Shown one piece after another: positions 62,501 through 64,000 of a stretch of DNA of 64,000 nt. A program made the position numbers and the translations under genes. The stretch comes from Symbiodinium natans (lineage: Eukaryota > Sar > Dinophyceae > Suessiales > Symbiodiniaceae): NCBI GenBank assembly GCA_905221605.1, contig CAJNDS010000506.1, forward strand, positions 1 through 64,000, read 5' to 3'. The notes under the pieces are model-generated. The model saw nothing but the letters and a program-made list of their open reading frames with translations. It did no database searches and was not told the DNA's origin. Position 1 is the first letter of the stretch. The number at the start of each line of letters is the position of its first letter.

Positions 62501-63197
62501 ATGGAGGAATGGAAGGGCGGACTGTGGAGTCGGTTCGTCTGATGCCACGTTGTTGCCGAAGCAGGGAGAAGGCCGAGGAGTATGCGTTCTACATGTGGCC
62601 AGGGTTTCTGACACCAATGAGTGTTCGGGAATGGGCATGTTGGACTCGGGAGCATCACATCCTCTCAGATCACTTCGTCCTGGTGAACAGCTTCCGCAGC
62701 AAAAGGTGTTGGTGTCTTTAGCTGTTGGATCTCGGGAGATGTGTATTACCCCAGGTGGGACCCTGGTAACTCCTGAAATGGTAGATCCACTAGTGCCAAT
62801 TGGCAAAGCGAGCGCCTTGGTTGGTCTCAGAGTTCAGTGGCGTGGTGGCAAGTGCACAGCCTCACATCCTGTTCTGGGAGAACTTCGCGTTCGTGATCTG
62901 AATGGGTGCCCTTGTTTGGAAAAGGAGGTGGCGCTTCAGATCATTGATGAAATGGATTGGTGTTCACCAAAGCAAGCATTGAAGGTGGCACGTATGGTTC
63001 AAGGGTGTCCGAATACGGACAACGAGGTGGCTGTAAAAGCGTCGTTGCAAAGCGCAGCGCGGACAGCGTCAGCGAATGAGGAGGAGTTCGTCCAGGCATG
63101 CTGGCGGTTTCTTCGGTGGTATTATGGGGACAGAAAATATGCTGATGGAGCTGTTGCCACGTGGAGATATTGCGGCGTTGCCTTTCAACCGTCATAA
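59574..63197 (+). CDS. Gag/protease-like polyprotein, 1207 residues
   Basis: The start is ATG at 59574 in GCCATGG; ten upstream in-frame codons lack ATG. The N-terminal 400 residues are Pro/Gly/Gln-rich. Residues about 420-660 are helical and capsid-like (LGDWIAMIEPMLSSLTDTGR to FELLLHSAGEQE). A CCCH finger at about 702-724 has C-x9-C-x5-C-x3-H (CWIYG to CKFRHD). A zinc knuckle at about 734-747 is CFECGAVGHLQPQC (C-x2-C-x4-H-x4-C). Two aspartic-protease-like sites follow: VALVDTAATHLV at about 859-870 and GMLDSGASHPLR at about 1021-1032. The Gag part would package RNA and the protease part would process the polyprotein. The ORF ends at TAA 63195-63197 while the next frame continues the protein. 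The doubled protease-like motif is unusual. Confidence 0.85.
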   Translation: MDMMRRRSEPGPLSAANDAEENRGDGGEERQQMVQALTDGREVAMIQPTPQVENEVVPVQAANPFWSERAQEELRLRQSRPASLPASGGDRSGEGTRRPPSLQDLLGQEPAPVERPSSGLMGQMERGTIGGVQADEELIPDVSGEEQTEDMAVVKRALKELLVQTKELGNRLHRVEEKSYTSAASGSASRARSSGVVDANTAYPLGMTPEKQYLPGQVFYTDGMGGFWTVLPDGSWLPIEGYDLPKGCDLQSLPGSRKGDVQVEDEKEVPMMHVAEGKKPSRLPPLNYPTGGPASGGYASGPPGLTHVPITSVPSGVDGSAAPVGNQPGFVSARETATQENSAGSGGYTMVDDVPYRWKMVAGKLELEKVPLTAVTPGIGHGLPQGPGGRVSLPPGAVVPRGMPITGDSSGSERPEALGKHVMSLPTLADYTPSNPTALGDWIAMIEPMLSSLTDTGRVWWQCVYSKAYQAYAKWLSVSPLERLGIKAELEGLKVVQTVHVLLEQRAVSLLLHAIPERLKTEIVSTRMLGSVMIFYKLLTVYQPGGANERSTMLNFLVQPSSATSISEAIKGVRQWAQWRSRLRELRASEPDATLLIKGLDALSSALLAKHPTVHFRVASFREKLGVDYSPTSETATQLAEMLQAEFELLLHSAGEQEVKQDSDAKKRARLNKAQKGTGDETEEGDKGKGKGKRYSGDGERPFCWIYGKTEAGCKFGSRCKFRHDKDSLERGRCFECGAVGHLQPQCPYKDGVSSNADSNPERNRSKGNSPKGGKGGKGAKWGNAKKAEVAEVGDETANAGLDKGSASPSSPSTPNQVLAEALEVLKSMKLSSAQSASSGDPSVRMLCDSGLFQQEGRVALVDTAATHLVRTLFPWECLPDTTVMVQSALGGVTMRITEKGTLIREDNGPLIIPLWLILEFGANLTVINGMCHVSAKSSLDQLLWFEHGCLVMDYKTAEKMVLHAERQRASLSHSQWRNGRADCGVGSSDATLLPKQGEGRGVCVLHVARVSDTNECSGMGMLDSGASHPLRSLRPGEQLPQQKVLVSLAVGSREMCITPGGTLVTPEMVDPLVPIGKASALVGLRVQWRGGKCTASHPVLGELRVRDLNGCPCLEKEVALQIIDEMDWCSPKQALKVARMVQGCPNTDNEVAVKASLQSAARTASANEEEFVQACWRFLRWYYGDRKYADGAVATWRYCGVAFQPS

Positions 63198-64000
63198 AAG
63201 GAGACGGCTGGCACGAGCAAAAAGGGTGGTGGTACACCTATTTTCGGGAAAACAAAAATGGCATTTTCCCAGTCGGGATGTGGAGGTACTGGAGCTGGAT
63301 TTGAAGAAAGGCGGTGACCTACATATTTCGAGCGTCTGGAGGTATCTTCTGCATCTGGCGGCTGAAGGAAAGGTGGTTGCTGTGGTTGGAGGACCTCCAT
63401 GCAGGACAGTGTCAAGGTTGAGAGGTGAAGACGGTGGTCCACCTGTATTACGCCGGCGCTGTGGGCCTGAACGGTTGGGGTTAAAAAGTCTCCCTTGGCC
63501 ACATCAAGAATTAGCTCAAAAGGATGGTGTTTTACTTCTGAAGATGCTTTTCCTATATGACGTAGCAGTGCATTCAAGGTGTGGAACTGCTGAAGTCATC
63601 AATGGAAGTTCTGTCTTCTTTGGCATGGAAAGCCCTGGGGACCCTGAACTCATAGGGAAAGATTTCTCTCAGAACGGCAAAACGGTCTTGAGTGCTGAGG
63701 ATCTGGTGGATGGTTCTCAGGAAGGGTTCTCAAGTCCTACCTTCTGGAGTTGGCCGGAGGTGAAAAGCTTTTGTGAGCGTTATGGAATGTACGCTGCACA
63801 TTTTGATCAAGGAGCATTGGGACATGCTCTGGTGAAACCTACGACTTTCCTGGTGTCTGATATGGAACTATGGGAATCGTTGGAACAGGTTCGCGTGGTT
63901 GTTCCGTGGTCAGCAACATTCGCTTCTACCCTGGAAGAACGTATTGGACAATCCTCCATATGGGCGCGATGGGCGTTTGGATTGGTTAAAAGAATACGTC
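63037..64000 (+). CDS. Pol-frame ORF with cytosine-methyltransferase-like domain, partial
   Basis: It is open without stop from 63037 to the window edge, in the +1 frame relative to the gag ORF, overlapping it by about 160 bases. The convincing protein starts near ELLPRGDIAALPFNRHKRRR (about 63145) and continues RLARAKRVVVHLFSG. The LFSG loop resembles motif I of C5 cytosine methyltransferases (F-x-G). VVAVVGGPPCRTVSRLR (about 63376-63420) resembles motif IV with the catalytic PPC cysteine. FFGMESPGDPEL resembles the ENV/ENP-like motif VI position. WSWPEVKSFCERYGMY and DQGALGHALVKPTT follow. Whether the enzyme is active is unknown. Translation would need a +1 frameshift, splicing, or the shift is a mutation or assembly error. 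Confidence 0.65.

Larger units (their letters stand above)
59274..64000 (+). mobile_element. Copia-like LTR-type retroelement, right part outside the window
   Basis: It has a gag/protease ORF and an overlapping +1-frame ORF with a methyltransferase-like domain. No integrase, reverse transcriptase or RNase H is reached before the window ends. The element probably begins in 59274-59540, but I could not identify an LTR pair, primer-binding site or target duplication because the right end is missing. Base composition is more even and TTTAGGG-free, unlike the host introns. The order gag-CCCH-knuckle-protease-methyltransferase-like is one I associate with dinoflagellate copia elements. Confidence 0.75.

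Overview
The window reads as nuclear DNA of a dinoflagellate, probably of the Suessiales/Symbiodiniaceae type. Five things support this. TTTAGGG/CCCTAAA (plant-type telomere) tracts are scattered through the whole interior. All recognisable genes lie on the + strand. Exons are short and GC-rich, and their junctions need GC and GA as well as GT 5' splice sites. Short hairpin-like elements recur inside introns. A copia-like retroelement has a CCCH finger, a zinc knuckle and a GGPPC-motif methyltransferase-like domain. The species cannot be named from the sequence, and no database search was possible.

Layout. Positions 1-11.7 kb are repeat DNA without TTTAGGG: TTAGATAGTT arrays, a 31-bp array, an AT-rich array, a 55-bp satellite of about 31 copies, a second unrelated 55-bp satellite, GA tracts and a patchwork of near-identical duplicated blocks. 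One degraded coding island lies at 6.7-7.8 kb. From 12.3 kb to 59.3 kb the style changes to short exon-like islands of 60-300 bp separated by telomere-motif tracts and short hairpin elements. Within this stretch I could reassemble a 12-exon KH-domain RNA-binding protein gene (17121-21584) and most of a tRNA adenosine deaminase (ADAT2/TadA-like) gene (55482-56264). I also found about 20 exon fragments of a cysteine-rich, probably extracellular, modular repeat protein (13 kb, 23-54.8 kb and 57-58.9 kb). From 59.27 kb to the right edge lies a copia-like retroelement: a 1207-residue gag/protease-like ORF, then a +1-frame ORF with a cytosine-methyltransferase-like domain that runs off the window.

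The most interesting signal is how introns are built. In the KH, ADAT2 and cysteine-rich genes, introns consist of short dispersed elements with inverted ends and of expanded telomere motifs. Exon islands are most often preceded by CCCTAAA and followed by TTTAGGG. A transcribed intron then starts with UUUAGGG repeats and ends with CCCUAAA repeats; the two ends are complementary and could pair the splice sites. Several copies show telomere arrays growing inside an otherwise recognisable dispersed element. Some arrays are homogenised to variant heptamers (CCCTAAG, CCCTCAA, CCCTGAA, CTCTAAA), which argues for local slippage rather than telomerase addition.

The KH protein (RNA processing) and ADAT2 (tRNA A34-to-I editing) are housekeeping genes embedded between copies of the cysteine-rich family. 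I see no operon-like functional link among them. Exon limits are hand-read; all boundaries need transcript support.
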